From Acidobacteriota bacterium (GTDB lineage Bacteria; Acidobacteriota; JAAYUB01): a DNA stretch of 64,000 bases. Below the pieces are notes generated by a model that was not told the origin of the DNA, did no database searches, and saw only the letters and a program-made list of their open reading frames with translations. This document shows, piece by piece, positions 1 to 7,320 of the stretch. Position numbers and translations under genes: made by a program. Numbering within the stretch: position 1 is the first letter of the stretch; each line of letters begins with the position of its first letter. The stretch covers positions 1 to 64,000 of the forward strand of contig JAGNHB010000009.1 of NCBI GenBank assembly GCA_018001935.1, read 5' to 3'.

Positions 1-313
1 TTTCTTTCTATAGAATAAAGCCTTCTTTAGAGGCCGGGCTATAGAGTTTATTACCGCCTCTCCGCGGATGGGGCTGGCCCAATCCCTGACCGTTGCTCTT
101 GGCCTTCTCCCTCACCGGTGCGGAGACCGTAAAAAGTCGGAAAACGAACCAGAATAGTGTCGTAACTCCTTTGTTTGACCCATCGGGCGGGGCCCGACGG
201 TACTTTTTACGAACCCGTCACACATGACGGTCGGCGACCGCCCGGACTCAACTTTCAAGTGAAAATGCCATGGAAGGAGAACCCTGATTTCTGATCGGAG
301 GGATGGCCGTTCT
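1..313. other. Intergenic region with a dispersed repeat
   Basis: No credible gene is seen here. The first 110 bases are unremarkable. The rest holds copy 1 of the roughly 100-bp AAAAAGTCGG...ACTTTTTAC repeat (about 129-222), whose second copy is near 13565-13650. Short open frames crossing this stretch have no recognisable protein features. Confidence 0.6.
129..222 (+). repeat. Dispersed repeat family I, copy 1 (palindromic ends)
   Basis: The element opens with GTAAAAAGTCGGAAAACGAA and closes with GGTACTTTTTAC, so its ends are inverted copies (GTAAAAAGT against ACTTTTTAC). In the middle lies CCTTTGTTTGA followed by CCATCG and a GC hairpin. Copy 2 at about 13565-13650 keeps the order and most bases. 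No coding content or transposase is nearby. Confidence 0.75.
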
Positions 314-820
314 TCAACGGCCGGTGTCCCGCACCTCTTCACCGCGGTTGAGCAGATCATCGAGGCGCGCCTTCAGACGCCGGGCGAGGCGGCGGACGGC
401 GGCTTCCACGGGAGGGCTCAGGGACTCGCTCAGATCGCGGGGGGGCCGGATGGTGACCCCCCAGAGTTCCACCTCCGGGAAGGGGTCCACAAGGGCCAGT
501 TCCCGGAGGGTGGCGACGACCTGGAGCGCGTCGGCCTGGTGGAAGGAGGGGGCGAGGCGGGTGGGGGTGGGGGCCCGGCGCACGATGCGGCCCGGGGGGT
601 CACCCAGCACGGCGTCCACCACGAGGAAGCGGGGGGCGCGCCCCAGGACCTCCGACAGGGCGAACAGGTCGCCGTCCAGGAAGTGGAAAAAGAGGCGGGG
701 GTCCTCGCCGCAAGCCTCCCGCAGGAGGGACACGGCCACGACCCCCGCACCGTCGTCGCCCGCGAGGGTGTTCCCGATGCCGACCAACCCGACCCGGGGG
801 AAACCCTCCGGAAACACCAT
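314..820 (-). CDS. Hydrogenase maturation protease (HycI/HyaD type)
   Basis: This is an endopeptidase that trims the C-terminal tail of the NiFe hydrogenase large subunit after nickel insertion, in the cytoplasm. The 168-residue product carries the family N-terminal motif GIGNTLAGDDGAG, then VVDAVLG, then SFHQADALQ. Together these supply the acidic residues and the histidine used to bind nickel in this family. The ATG at 820 is chosen because GGAGGG lies just upstream; a longer open frame to 925 would add a hydrophobic stretch encoded by repeat DNA. The substrate is probably the large subunit at 2077-3474, which ends in a tail after its DPCxxCxxH motif. The gene is separated from the hydrogenase genes by about 540 bases of repeats. 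Confidence 0.9.
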   Translation of the reverse strand: MVFPEGFPRVGLVGIGNTLAGDDGAGVVAVSLLREACGEDPRLFFHFLDGDLFALSEVLGRAPRFLVVDAVLGDPPGRIVRRAPTPTRLAPSFHQADALQVVATLRELALVDPFPEVELWGVTIRPPRDLSESLSPPVEAAVRRLARRLKARLDDLLNRGEEVRDTGR

Positions 821-866
821 TTTTCCCTCCGGACCTACAGCCCAACCCGGACAAACCGGAGAAGGA

Positions 867-946
867 ACCACGAAATACACGGAATACACGAAAGGGAAAA
901 GAACCACGAACCACACGAACCACACGAACGAAGAAGACAGAAAATA
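867..946 (+). repeat. Tandem repeat family A (CACGAA units)
   Basis: Degenerate units such as ACCACGAAATACACGGAATA and AACCACACGAACC are strung together after CCGGACAAACCGGA. Related stretches lie at 59196-59216 and, inverted, at 48926-48966. The inverted copy also keeps the CCGGACAAACC leader. Confidence 0.75.
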
Positions 947-971
947 AATAAACAGGCGGTCTCAACCTCAC

Positions 972-1070
972 GCAAAGATACAAAGCCGCCAAGCCTCGTA
1001 AAGCCGGAACCGGAACAGGGTATTCCTTTGCGAGGCTTTGCATCCTGGCGTCTTGGCGAGAAACCTTTCT
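972..1070. repeat. Inverted array pair, family B (CGCAAAGACGCCAAG)
   Basis: A direct array (CACGCAAAGATACAAAG, GCCAAGCCTCGTAAAG) is followed after a short spacer by its inverse (CTTTGCGAGGCTTTGC, CTGGCGTCTTGGCGAG). The two could pair into a long imperfect hairpin. The same plan is seen at 18566-18692 and 30711-30804, and in parts at 10268-10452. Confidence 0.75.
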
Positions 1071-1243
1071 CGTCGATTCCGGACCAGGATCGGCACAAGC
1101 AGGGTGTTCCAGCCCCGGGGCATGCCTGGCGACGCTGCTGGGATTCCGTCCGTCCCCTCATCGGGTTTCCCCGCTCCGAAAGCGGTGGGAGCCCACCGAC
1201 GATTTCAAATCTTGCTCATTTTGCCAAAGATCTTACTTCGAAG

Positions 1244-1345
1244 GGACTACGCTTTCTCCCGGGACTTCGCCCGGTGAAAGTGGCCTCGAAAGGCCACCGG
1301 TAGCGACAACATGTTGGTAAGAACGCATCCGCTGAAGCGCCTACA
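1244..1345 (+). repeat. Dispersed repeat family J, copy 1
   Basis: A stretch of about 100 bases containing CGCCCGGTGAAAGTGGCC, CGACAACATGTTGGT and GAAGCGCCT. A copy in the opposite orientation at 10316-10422 matches over nearly the full length by eye. Both copies sit beside family B repeats. Confidence 0.75.
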
Positions 1346-1356
1346 CCCGACCGGCA

Positions 1357-2073
1357 TCAGTACAGCTTCACGTCGTACCGGCAGCCGGTCTCCCCCCGTT
1401 CCGCCTGGAGGAGCCGGGGCCGGAGGTTCCCCATCCGGGACAGGTAGCCGGCCAGGTAGTTGTAGAAGAGGACGCAGAGTTCCTGCCCGAGGGGGATGCC
1501 CTCCTGGAGGCACAGCTCCCGGATGTAGCACCGCCCGATGTTCACCGTCAACTGGTCGCCCGCCAGGGTGAAGTTCAGGTCCCAGGTGGGTTCGAACTGC
1601 TGCCTGGCGAATTCGAGGGTCTCGGCGAGGTCCTTGGGGGCCCGGTACCGCGGCAGCTGACCCGCCAGGGTCTTGCCCGCCATGGTGCCGACGGCGGGGA
1701 GCCCCCCGCCCAGGGTCTGCTTGAAGACGGCGGCCACGGAGAGCAGCCGGACCCCGAGGTCCTTCCGGGCGCTCTTCAACTCCTCTTCCTCGGTGATGAC
1801 GCGGTGCGGCGGGGCGCCGCCCCCCTGCAGCCGCGTCGCCACCTCGACGGCGTAGGGGTCGTGGTAGAAGTTGACGGAGTGGTAGATGTCCTTGTGGAAG
1901 ATGGCCGCCGCGGGGCAGATCTCCGAGCAGCTCAGGCACTCGAAGCACTCCTCCGGCTTGTCGACCCGGGGGACCCGCTTCTCCTCGTCGAAGGAGAACA
2001 CCTTGGTCTGGCAGGTCTCCACGCAAAGAGTGCAGCCGACACAGGCCCGTTCGTCAATCTGGATGGTCGCCAT
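1357..2073 (-). CDS. Two-cluster ferredoxin fused to a cysteine-patterned C-terminal domain
   Basis: The 238-residue protein begins with two 4Fe-4S motifs (CVGCTLCVETC at about residues 11-21 and CFECLSCSEIC at about 43-53), so it should carry electrons to or from the hydrogenase encoded directly upstream. The last 65 or so residues have a separate pattern: RCYIRELC, then ELCVLFYNYLAG, then GETGCRYDV. This recalls ATC-hydrolase-like or V4R-like small-molecule domains, but that is a reading by eye. The ATG at 2073 is preferred over the GTG at 2076, because AGGAGG inside the last codons of the large-subunit gene lies at proper distance. It is translationally linked to the large subunit. The role of the C-terminal domain is unknown. 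Confidence 0.8.
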   Translation of the reverse strand: MATIQIDERACVGCTLCVETCQTKVFSFDEEKRVPRVDKPEECFECLSCSEICPAAAIFHKDIYHSVNFYHDPYAVEVATRLQGGGAPPHRVITEEEELKSARKDLGVRLLSVAAVFKQTLGGGLPAVGTMAGKTLAGQLPRYRAPKDLAETLEFARQQFEPTWDLNFTLAGDQLTVNIGRCYIRELCLQEGIPLGQELCVLFYNYLAGYLSRMGNLRPRLLQAERGETGCRYDVKLY

Positions 2074-2076
2074 CAC

Positions 2077-3474
2077 TCACCTCCTCTCGAAGCGGCGGAC
2101 GATCTCGTCGCCCCGGCGGATGATCACCTCCATGGGCATCCGGCCCAGGGCGTGGGTGGCACAGGCCAGGCAGGGGTCGAAGCAGCGCACGACGAACTCG
2201 AGGCCGTTCATGAAGTAGTCGTCCCCCTTCTGCCCGTAGAACGCCTTGGCGGCGGCCGTGACCGACGCGTCGATGGCGTCGTAGTTGTTCTGGGTGGCGA
2301 CGATCAGGTTGGCGGAGGTGATCTTGCCCTTGTCGTCCGCGGTGTAGTCGTGGATCAGGACCCCCCGGGGGGCCTCGATGAGCCCGACGTAACGCCCTTC
2401 CCGGTAGGGGGGCTCGTCGGCCTTGACGGGGCCGGCGTCCATCTCCTGCGGGATCGCCGCCATGCGCTCGGCGCAGTGGGTCATCTCGATCAGCCGTGCC
2501 CGGATGAAGTCGGTGACGGCCATCTTCCCGCCGGTTTCGCGGCGGTACTCCTGGAGCATCGCGTCGGCTTTCGGGGTCCCCAGGCGCTCGTTGGCGTGCA
2601 GCCGGGCCAGGGGGCCCACCACCTGCACGCGGTCTTCCCGGCCCCGGACCCGGACGTTCTTCATGTAGGACCCGGGCATGACCCCTTCCACCAGGTGATC
2701 CGCGTACTTTTCGGGCGCGAAGGAGAGGATGGGCGTCCCGTCGGTGTCGAGCACCCGGACCTCCCCTTCGAGGAAGTCGGCCTTGCCCTGCTGGGAGACG
2801 GCCATGGAGATGAAGGGCAGCCGGGTGGCCTCCCGGATCTCCGCCAGGGTTTCGAGGCGGTCCCTGACGATGCCGGCGAGGTCGTCGAGGATCCCCAGGG
2901 CCTCCTCGCCCCAGGCGGCGATCTTCGCCATGCGGTCGTCGGCCGGCCGGTACGCCATGCCGCCGGGGACGGCGGTCACGGGGTGGACCCCGCGCCCGCC
3001 CACGGCCTCCACGGTGAGCTGGCCGATGGTCCGCAGCCGGAGGGCCTTCCTGGCCGCTTCCGGGTCCGCCTTCAGGATGCCGAAGACGTTGCGCTCGGCG
3101 GCGGGGGCGTCGACCCCCAGAATGAGGTCGGGCCCCAGGAGGAAGAAGGTGCTCAGGGCGTGGGAGTGAATGATGTGCCCGACGTAGAGCAGTTCCCTCA
3201 GCCGGCGGGCGTTGGCGGGGATGGTCATCCCTAGGCCGTTCTCGATGGCCTGCACGGAGACCAGGTGGTGGGCGGCGGGGCAGACGCCGCAGATGCGGGC
3301 GGTGAACTGGGGCATCTTGAAGAGTTCCATGTTTTCGAGGAACTTCTCGAAGCCACGGATCTCGAGGACCTGCAGGTGGCCGCGCTCCACCTGGCCGGCG
3401 TCGTCGACGTCCACCAGGACCTTGGCGTGCCCCTCGATGCGGGTGACCGGAGTCAGGGTGATTCGCTTTCCCAT
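2077..3474 (-). CDS. NiFe hydrogenase large subunit, cytoplasmic group 3-like
   Basis: Catalytic subunit of a NiFe hydrogenase that interconverts H2 with protons and electrons. The 465-residue product has the N-terminal nickel motif RICGVC (C62, C65) and the C-terminal motif DPCLACATH (C435, C438). After H441 a 24-residue tail remains, which the protease at 314-820 would remove. The sequence style resembles MvhA/HoxH-type soluble enzymes. No flavin, 2Fe-2S or heterodisulfide-reductase partner gene is seen here, so the electron acceptor is uncertain. It follows the small-subunit gene after 10 bases, with AGGAG before the ATG. Accessory hyp genes are not in the window. Confidence 0.95.
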   Translation of the reverse strand: MGKRITLTPVTRIEGHAKVLVDVDDAGQVERGHLQVLEIRGFEKFLENMELFKMPQFTARICGVCPAAHHLVSVQAIENGLGMTIPANARRLRELLYVGHIIHSHALSTFFLLGPDLILGVDAPAAERNVFGILKADPEAARKALRLRTIGQLTVEAVGGRGVHPVTAVPGGMAYRPADDRMAKIAAWGEEALGILDDLAGIVRDRLETLAEIREATRLPFISMAVSQQGKADFLEGEVRVLDTDGTPILSFAPEKYADHLVEGVMPGSYMKNVRVRGREDRVQVVGPLARLHANERLGTPKADAMLQEYRRETGGKMAVTDFIRARLIEMTHCAERMAAIPQEMDAGPVKADEPPYREGRYVGLIEAPRGVLIHDYTADDKGKITSANLIVATQNNYDAIDASVTAAAKAFYGQKGDDYFMNGLEFVVRCFDPCLACATHALGRMPMEVIIRRGDEIVRRFERR

Positions 3475-3484
3475 GGTCGCTCTC

Positions 3485-4417
3485 CTATTCGGTGCTCTGG
3501 GGCCGCTTGGCGTCGGCCCACTCCCGCAGCTCCACGGCGGGCTTCTTGTAGATGACGGGGGACGCCATGGCGTAGCAGTAATACGTCTTGGCGTCTTCCT
3601 CGATGTAGTGCTTCACCTCGTCGGCGGCGATGCCCGTGAGCATCTCCATGCGCTTGGCCAGCATGGTCCGGATGTCGAGATGGGGCTCCGAGACGATGTC
3701 CACCGACGGTCCGTTGCACCCGGTGCAGGCCACCCCCACCTCGGGGCAGGGCGCCATGCAGCGGTTGAGGGTGACGGACCCCATGCAGACGACCCCCTGG
3801 CTGAGGAAGCAGACGTCGGCGTCGGGGGCCGTGACCGCCCCGCGCTTGAGGGCGACGCCGGTTTTCTTCATCATTTTCCTTTTGCAGTCGGCGCAGACCG
3901 GTTTGCCGGTCGCCGCCGCCTCCTTGTCGCCCAGCAGCTGCTTCACCGCCCCCGCGATGAAGGCGGGGTGCGGCGGGCAACCGGGAAGGTAGACGTCCAC
4001 CTTGACCACCTCGTCGATGGGGACGACGCTCTCCTCCAGGGGCACCGCGTCGGCGTCGGGGCGCTGCCCGGGCACGTTGGTGGGGCCCTTGGAGTAGGCG
4101 GCGTCGAGAACCTGGTCCCGGGTGTAGAGCCACCCCATCCCCGACGGGCCGCCGTAGACGGCGCAGGAACCGAAAGCCACCAGGGTCTTGACGCTGGCCC
4201 GCATCTTTCGGAGGCACTCGCGGTCGTGCTCGCTCCGGACGGCGCCTTCCACGATGCCCACGTCGGCCTCGGGGAAACCCTTCTCGTCGACGAGCACGGG
4301 GAGGCGCACGAACACCACGTCGTCCATCAGGGCCAGCAGCTTCTCGTGGAGGTCCACCATCGCCACGTGGCACCCGGAACAACCGGACAACCACTCCGTG
4401 GATATTCTCGCTTTCAT
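3485..4417 (-). CDS. NiFe hydrogenase small subunit
   Basis: Electron-transfer subunit pairing with the large subunit at 2077-3474. The 310-residue product starts with the proximal-cluster motif SGCSGC (C13, C16), then GSCAVYGG (C85) and LPGCPPHP. A cysteine-rich C-terminal half (CADCKRKM, CMAPCPEVGVACTGC) should hold further Fe-S clusters. There is no Tat signal, which supports a cytoplasmic enzyme. The ATG at 4417 has GGGAGGAAAA upstream and overlaps the stop of the preceding gene by four bases, so the two are probably translationally coupled. Confidence 0.93.
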   Translation of the reverse strand: MKARISTEWLSGCSGCHVAMVDLHEKLLALMDDVVFVRLPVLVDEKGFPEADVGIVEGAVRSEHDRECLRKMRASVKTLVAFGSCAVYGGPSGMGWLYTRDQVLDAAYSKGPTNVPGQRPDADAVPLEESVVPIDEVVKVDVYLPGCPPHPAFIAGAVKQLLGDKEAAATGKPVCADCKRKMMKKTGVALKRGAVTAPDADVCFLSQGVVCMGSVTLNRCMAPCPEVGVACTGCNGPSVDIVSEPHLDIRTMLAKRMEMLTGIAADEVKHYIEEDAKTYYCYAMASPVIYKKPAVELREWADAKRPQSTE

Positions 4418-4902
4418 GCCTTTTCCTCCCAGCTCATTTCCTTCAGGCAGGCGTTGGGGCCGGCCTGGATGATCTCCAGCCCCACCTTGTGCCCGGGGAA
4501 GATCTTCTCCATGGCCCCGGCGAACACCCCGTGGGCCATCTGGCACAGGGAAAGCTTCTGCTCGTGGGCGAAACGGAAGAGGGCGTTGCGGACCATGCAG
4601 GTCCGAAACACCACCCGCATCTTGCGAGTCCCGTTCTCCACCTGCACCAGTTCCGCGCGCTCCCCCTGGAAGGGCTCGAAAACCCAGACGATGCCGCGGT
4701 CCGCCAGCGCCTTGCGAAGGCTCTTCAGCGCCTCGACGGGGTCGAGGGTGGGCTCGACGTCCTTGACCGCCTCCAGCCCGAACTTCTTCCCCGCCATGAA
4801 GCTGATGGAAAGGCAGCCCCGCCCGAGGTGCTTCTCGGCACCGTGGGCCAGGGCGCCCAGGAAGTGGGACAAGTCGTGCAGCTCTTTCCGCAATGGTTCC
4901 AT
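4414..4902 (-). CDS. Small cysteine-containing protein leading the hydrogenase operon
   Basis: A soluble protein of 162 residues with no function I can name. Its C-terminal half has the spacing RTCMVRNALF, then LSLCQMAHGVFAG, then GPNACLKE. This mirrors the C-terminal domain of the ferredoxin at the other end of the operon (RCYIRELC, ELCVLFYNYLAG, GETGCRYDV). The pattern is reminiscent of ATC-hydrolase-like/V4R-like ligand-binding domains. It overlaps the small-subunit gene by four bases, so its product is made together with the hydrogenase. Possible roles are a subunit, an assembly factor or a sensor; none is proven. Confidence 0.7.
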   Translation of the reverse strand: MEPLRKELHDLSHFLGALAHGAEKHLGRGCLSISFMAGKKFGLEAVKDVEPTLDPVEALKSLRKALADRGIVWVFEPFQGERAELVQVENGTRKMRVVFRTCMVRNALFRFAHEQKLSLCQMAHGVFAGAMEKIFPGHKVGLEIIQAGPNACLKEMSWEEKA

Positions 4903-5029
4903 ATGCTCCCCCGATCTCGTTAATAGTGTCCACCCGGGAGGCCCCCGCCAGGGGATGCCTCCCGTGCGCGCAATTCCAGCCGTCCCTCGAATTGCAGCCC
5001 GGCTGAAAACAGGAGCGGCGACGGGACCG

Positions 5030-5392
5030 TTACATGGCCTTCTCGATCTCCACCGACCGCTTCTTGAGCTGGTACCGGATGTTGCCGAGATTGGCGCCCG
5101 TCGTGGCCACCACCGCCAGGATGGAGTCCGCGCCGAGGAGCGAGATCACGATGATGCCGTCCTTGTACTCGAACATGCCCTGTTGCAGCTGACCGATTCC
5201 GAGTTCGTTCCCGACGACCTCGGAGGACCCGACGCCGGTGGAGATGACGGCGCCGACCGCCTCGGTGTCCACCTTGCCCCCGCGGGAGACGGCCTCGATG
5301 ACGAAACCATCACGACTGACCAGCACGGCCGTGTTGATGCCTTCCACCAGAATCAGCTCCTTGAGCAGCTCCGGGAGTGTCAGAATACCCAT
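5030..5392 (-). CDS. Roadblock/LC7 domain protein (MglB-like)
   Basis: The 120-residue protein is a single roadblock/LC7 fold: LLKELILVEGINTAVLVSRD at the N terminus, a glycine-rich middle, then IIVISLLGADSILAVVATTG. In bacteria such proteins often regulate small MglA-type GTPases. It lies 75 bases downstream of the response regulator at 5468-6985, whose C-terminal part resembles a G domain, and about 130 bases upstream of the hydrogenase operon, all on the same strand. GGAGGG precedes the ATG. The partner is inferred from context only. Confidence 0.88.
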   Translation of the reverse strand: MGILTLPELLKELILVEGINTAVLVSRDGFVIEAVSRGGKVDTEAVGAVISTGVGSSEVVGNELGIGQLQQGMFEYKDGIIVISLLGADSILAVVATTGANLGNIRYQLKKRSVEIEKAM

Positions 5393-5467
5393 GATGATGT
5401 GCCCTCCATTGGAAGATTAATGCCGTGTCAATATACGACAGGGTTGCGATTCTGTTCGTAACCTGCG

Positions 5468-6985
5468 TCACATTCCGGACAAAGGATCGAGGGTCGGGAT
5501 CGGGGGACCGGTCGGGTCCTCGATCGCGGACGACGGATTGCCCTGGCCCTGCAGGGCGTGATTGACGACTTTCCGCAGAAAGGCCTGGATCTTTCCGGGG
5601 GAGTCGATGCGTTCCGCGAAATCGCACGCGATGTCCGCCGGGCTGACGGCGAAGAAGGGGATGGTCCGCCCCCGGCACGCCTGCTCCCGGAACGCCTGCA
5701 GGTGGGGCTCGTCCTGGGGGGAGGCCGCCAGGAACACGGCCGCGTCCGTCGTTCGGAGCATCGGCTCCCAGAGGAAGGAGAAGCGCTTTTCCCCCTTGAT
5801 GGACAGCAGGTGGAGGGTGCGGTCCCCGAGGCTGATCTTGAGGAACCCCATCACGCCCGAACTGGCCGCCCGGGGCGTCTCGGCGCCGCAGATGGCGGCC
5901 ATCTCCCGGAACAGGCCGGCGGCGACGTCCTCCCGGGTGAAGGCGAAGAGCACCCGGAGCGGGCGGGCGGGGATGCAGAGGATCTCGTCCACGGTGCGGG
6001 GCCCGATGTGGCCGTGCTTGGCCAGCTTGGCCACGCTGACGATCACGCGGGACTGGGAGAGCCGGGTGGCGTCCTGGATCTCCGGGATGCTGCTCTTCCC
6101 GTTCCGGATGGCCCCGATCACCGAGAGCACGTCCGGGTCGTCCATCTTCTGCGGCAGGCTGTTCAACCGGAGGTCCTCGAGGTTGTCGGGAAGGTGTTCC
6201 TTCACGAACTGGTGCTCGTCGTAGAGGCGCAGGCTGTCCATCAGGATGAAGCTGATGGGCTTGGATATCCTTCCCGTCGAGACGGGCCCCGGGATGAACT
6301 GGAAGCACCCGTCCCGGAGGGTCAGCATCTCGAGGAGCGCGTCCTCCCCCTGCAGGTCCCCGTAGGCGGCGTCCAGGAGGAGAGGGCTCTTCACCGCAAG
6401 TGTCCCCGCGCCCTCCGCCGAACTGACGTGCAGGGTGCCCCGGCGCATGGTGTAGTCCAGAAACTGCAGGATGTCCGCCAGGGGGATCTCGTGGAGCGAA
6501 CCCCGGAGGATGTCCCCCTTGGGCCGCCGGGCGATCTTGCGGCACATGACCTCGAGCCGGACGATCAACTCCTCGGGGTCGAAGGGCTTCACCAGGTAAT
6601 CGTCGGCGCCGGAGCGGAGGCCGGTGATCTTGTCGTGGGTGGTCCCGAGGGCGGAAAGGAAGAGGAAAGGCGTGTCCTTGAAATCGTCCAGTTCGCGAAA
6701 GGCCCGGCAGAATTCGAGGCCCGTCATCCCCGGCATCATGATGTCGGAGACCACGAGGTCGGGCTGCTCACGGCGCGCGGCCTCGAGCCCCTGCAGGCCG
6801 TCCGCCGCCTCCACCACCCGGCACGCGCGGTCGCCGAGCCCCAGCTCGAGGGTCTGGCGCACCAGGCGCAGGATGTTCTCGTCGTCATCCACCACCAGGA
6901 TGGTGACGGGGGCAGGGGCTTGCTCGCTGGTCCTTTCCAGCGACGGGGACGACAGGTCCCCCTCGTCGGTGTGTCGGCTCGTCAT
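5468..6985 (-). CDS. Response regulator with REC, DUF4388 and degenerate G-like domain
   Basis: A 505-residue signalling protein. Residues about 27-150 form a receiver domain with acidic pocket D33-D35, phosphoacceptor D81 in VSDIMMPG and K133 in LVKPF. Residues about 156-255 match a DUF4388 (PATAN-type) domain starting GDILRGSLHEIPLADILQ. A helix-turn-helix-like stretch around 300-335 follows (SIPEIQDATRLSQSRVIVSV). The last 160 residues alternate strands and helices like a small GTPase (VLFAF..., LHLLSIKG, DAAVFLAAS, IPFFAVSP) but show no P-loop GxxxxGKS/T. No DNA-binding output is clearly recognised. The roadblock gene downstream suggests a switch module. Confidence 0.85.
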   Translation of the reverse strand: MTSRHTDEGDLSSPSLERTSEQAPAPVTILVVDDDENILRLVRQTLELGLGDRACRVVEAADGLQGLEAARREQPDLVVSDIMMPGMTGLEFCRAFRELDDFKDTPFLFLSALGTTHDKITGLRSGADDYLVKPFDPEELIVRLEVMCRKIARRPKGDILRGSLHEIPLADILQFLDYTMRRGTLHVSSAEGAGTLAVKSPLLLDAAYGDLQGEDALLEMLTLRDGCFQFIPGPVSTGRISKPISFILMDSLRLYDEHQFVKEHLPDNLEDLRLNSLPQKMDDPDVLSVIGAIRNGKSSIPEIQDATRLSQSRVIVSVAKLAKHGHIGPRTVDEILCIPARPLRVLFAFTREDVAAGLFREMAAICGAETPRAASSGVMGFLKISLGDRTLHLLSIKGEKRFSFLWEPMLRTTDAAVFLAASPQDEPHLQAFREQACRGRTIPFFAVSPADIACDFAERIDSPGKIQAFLRKVVNHALQGQGNPSSAIEDPTGPPIPTLDPLSGM

Positions 6986-7042
6986 GCGATTCTCGGCGTC
7001 TCCGTGTCGGTTCGGTTCAGGGCGGACTGGATACCATACCCT

Positions 7043-7071
7043 ATTCTAGAATCAGGAAAAGGAAACCGCAA
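7043..7071 (-). promoter_or_regulatory. Candidate sigma-70-like promoter for the response regulator
   Basis: On the minus strand TTGCGG (7071-7066) and TAGAAT (7048-7043) are 17 bases apart, about 60 bases before the ATG at 6985. It is pattern-based only. Confidence 0.4.
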
Positions 7072-7261
7072 CCTTTTTTTGCACGGGGACACCGGACCCG
7101 CAGGGCGGCGCGGGGTTCGATCCGTCCGCGGGAGACCCCGGGAACGCCGCCGGGACGTTTGTAAAAACATAAAGAAAGATTGTGGGCCCGCCGGCGCGGG
7201 GGGAAAGAAAGCCACGGGTTTCGGGAAACGGGCCAGGGATGGTCACCCCCCATCTTTCTTG

Positions 7262-7290
7262 TTGCAATTTTGTCTGAGCCGGTGTAACAT
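7262..7290 (+). promoter_or_regulatory. Candidate promoter for the first GH13 gene
   Basis: TTGCAA and TAACAT are spaced by 17 bases and end 30 bases before the ATG at 7321, leaving a short leader with GGAGG. The match to consensus is moderate. Confidence 0.35.
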
Positions 7291-7320
7291 TCCTCTCAAA
7301 TATGCTTGCTGGAGGTTCCT

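Larger units (their letters stand above)
821..1356. other. Intergenic region filled with repeats
   Basis: No gene is supported. From left to right it holds CACGAA-type tandem repeats (867-946), a direct and an inverted array of the CGCAAAGACGCCAAG type (972-1070), about 170 bases without clear features, and copy 1 of a roughly 100-bp dispersed element (1244-1345). Confidence 0.7.
6986..7320. other. Divergent intergenic region
   Basis: This gap separates the minus-strand regulator gene from the plus-strand GH13 gene and contains a candidate promoter for each. Otherwise it shows a T-rich run near 7074-7080 and GC-rich DNA without a gene. Confidence 0.6.

Noticed and set aside
112-360. Small open frame at the window start
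   Set aside because: It lies across a dispersed repeat and the end of the protease gene and has no protein-like features.
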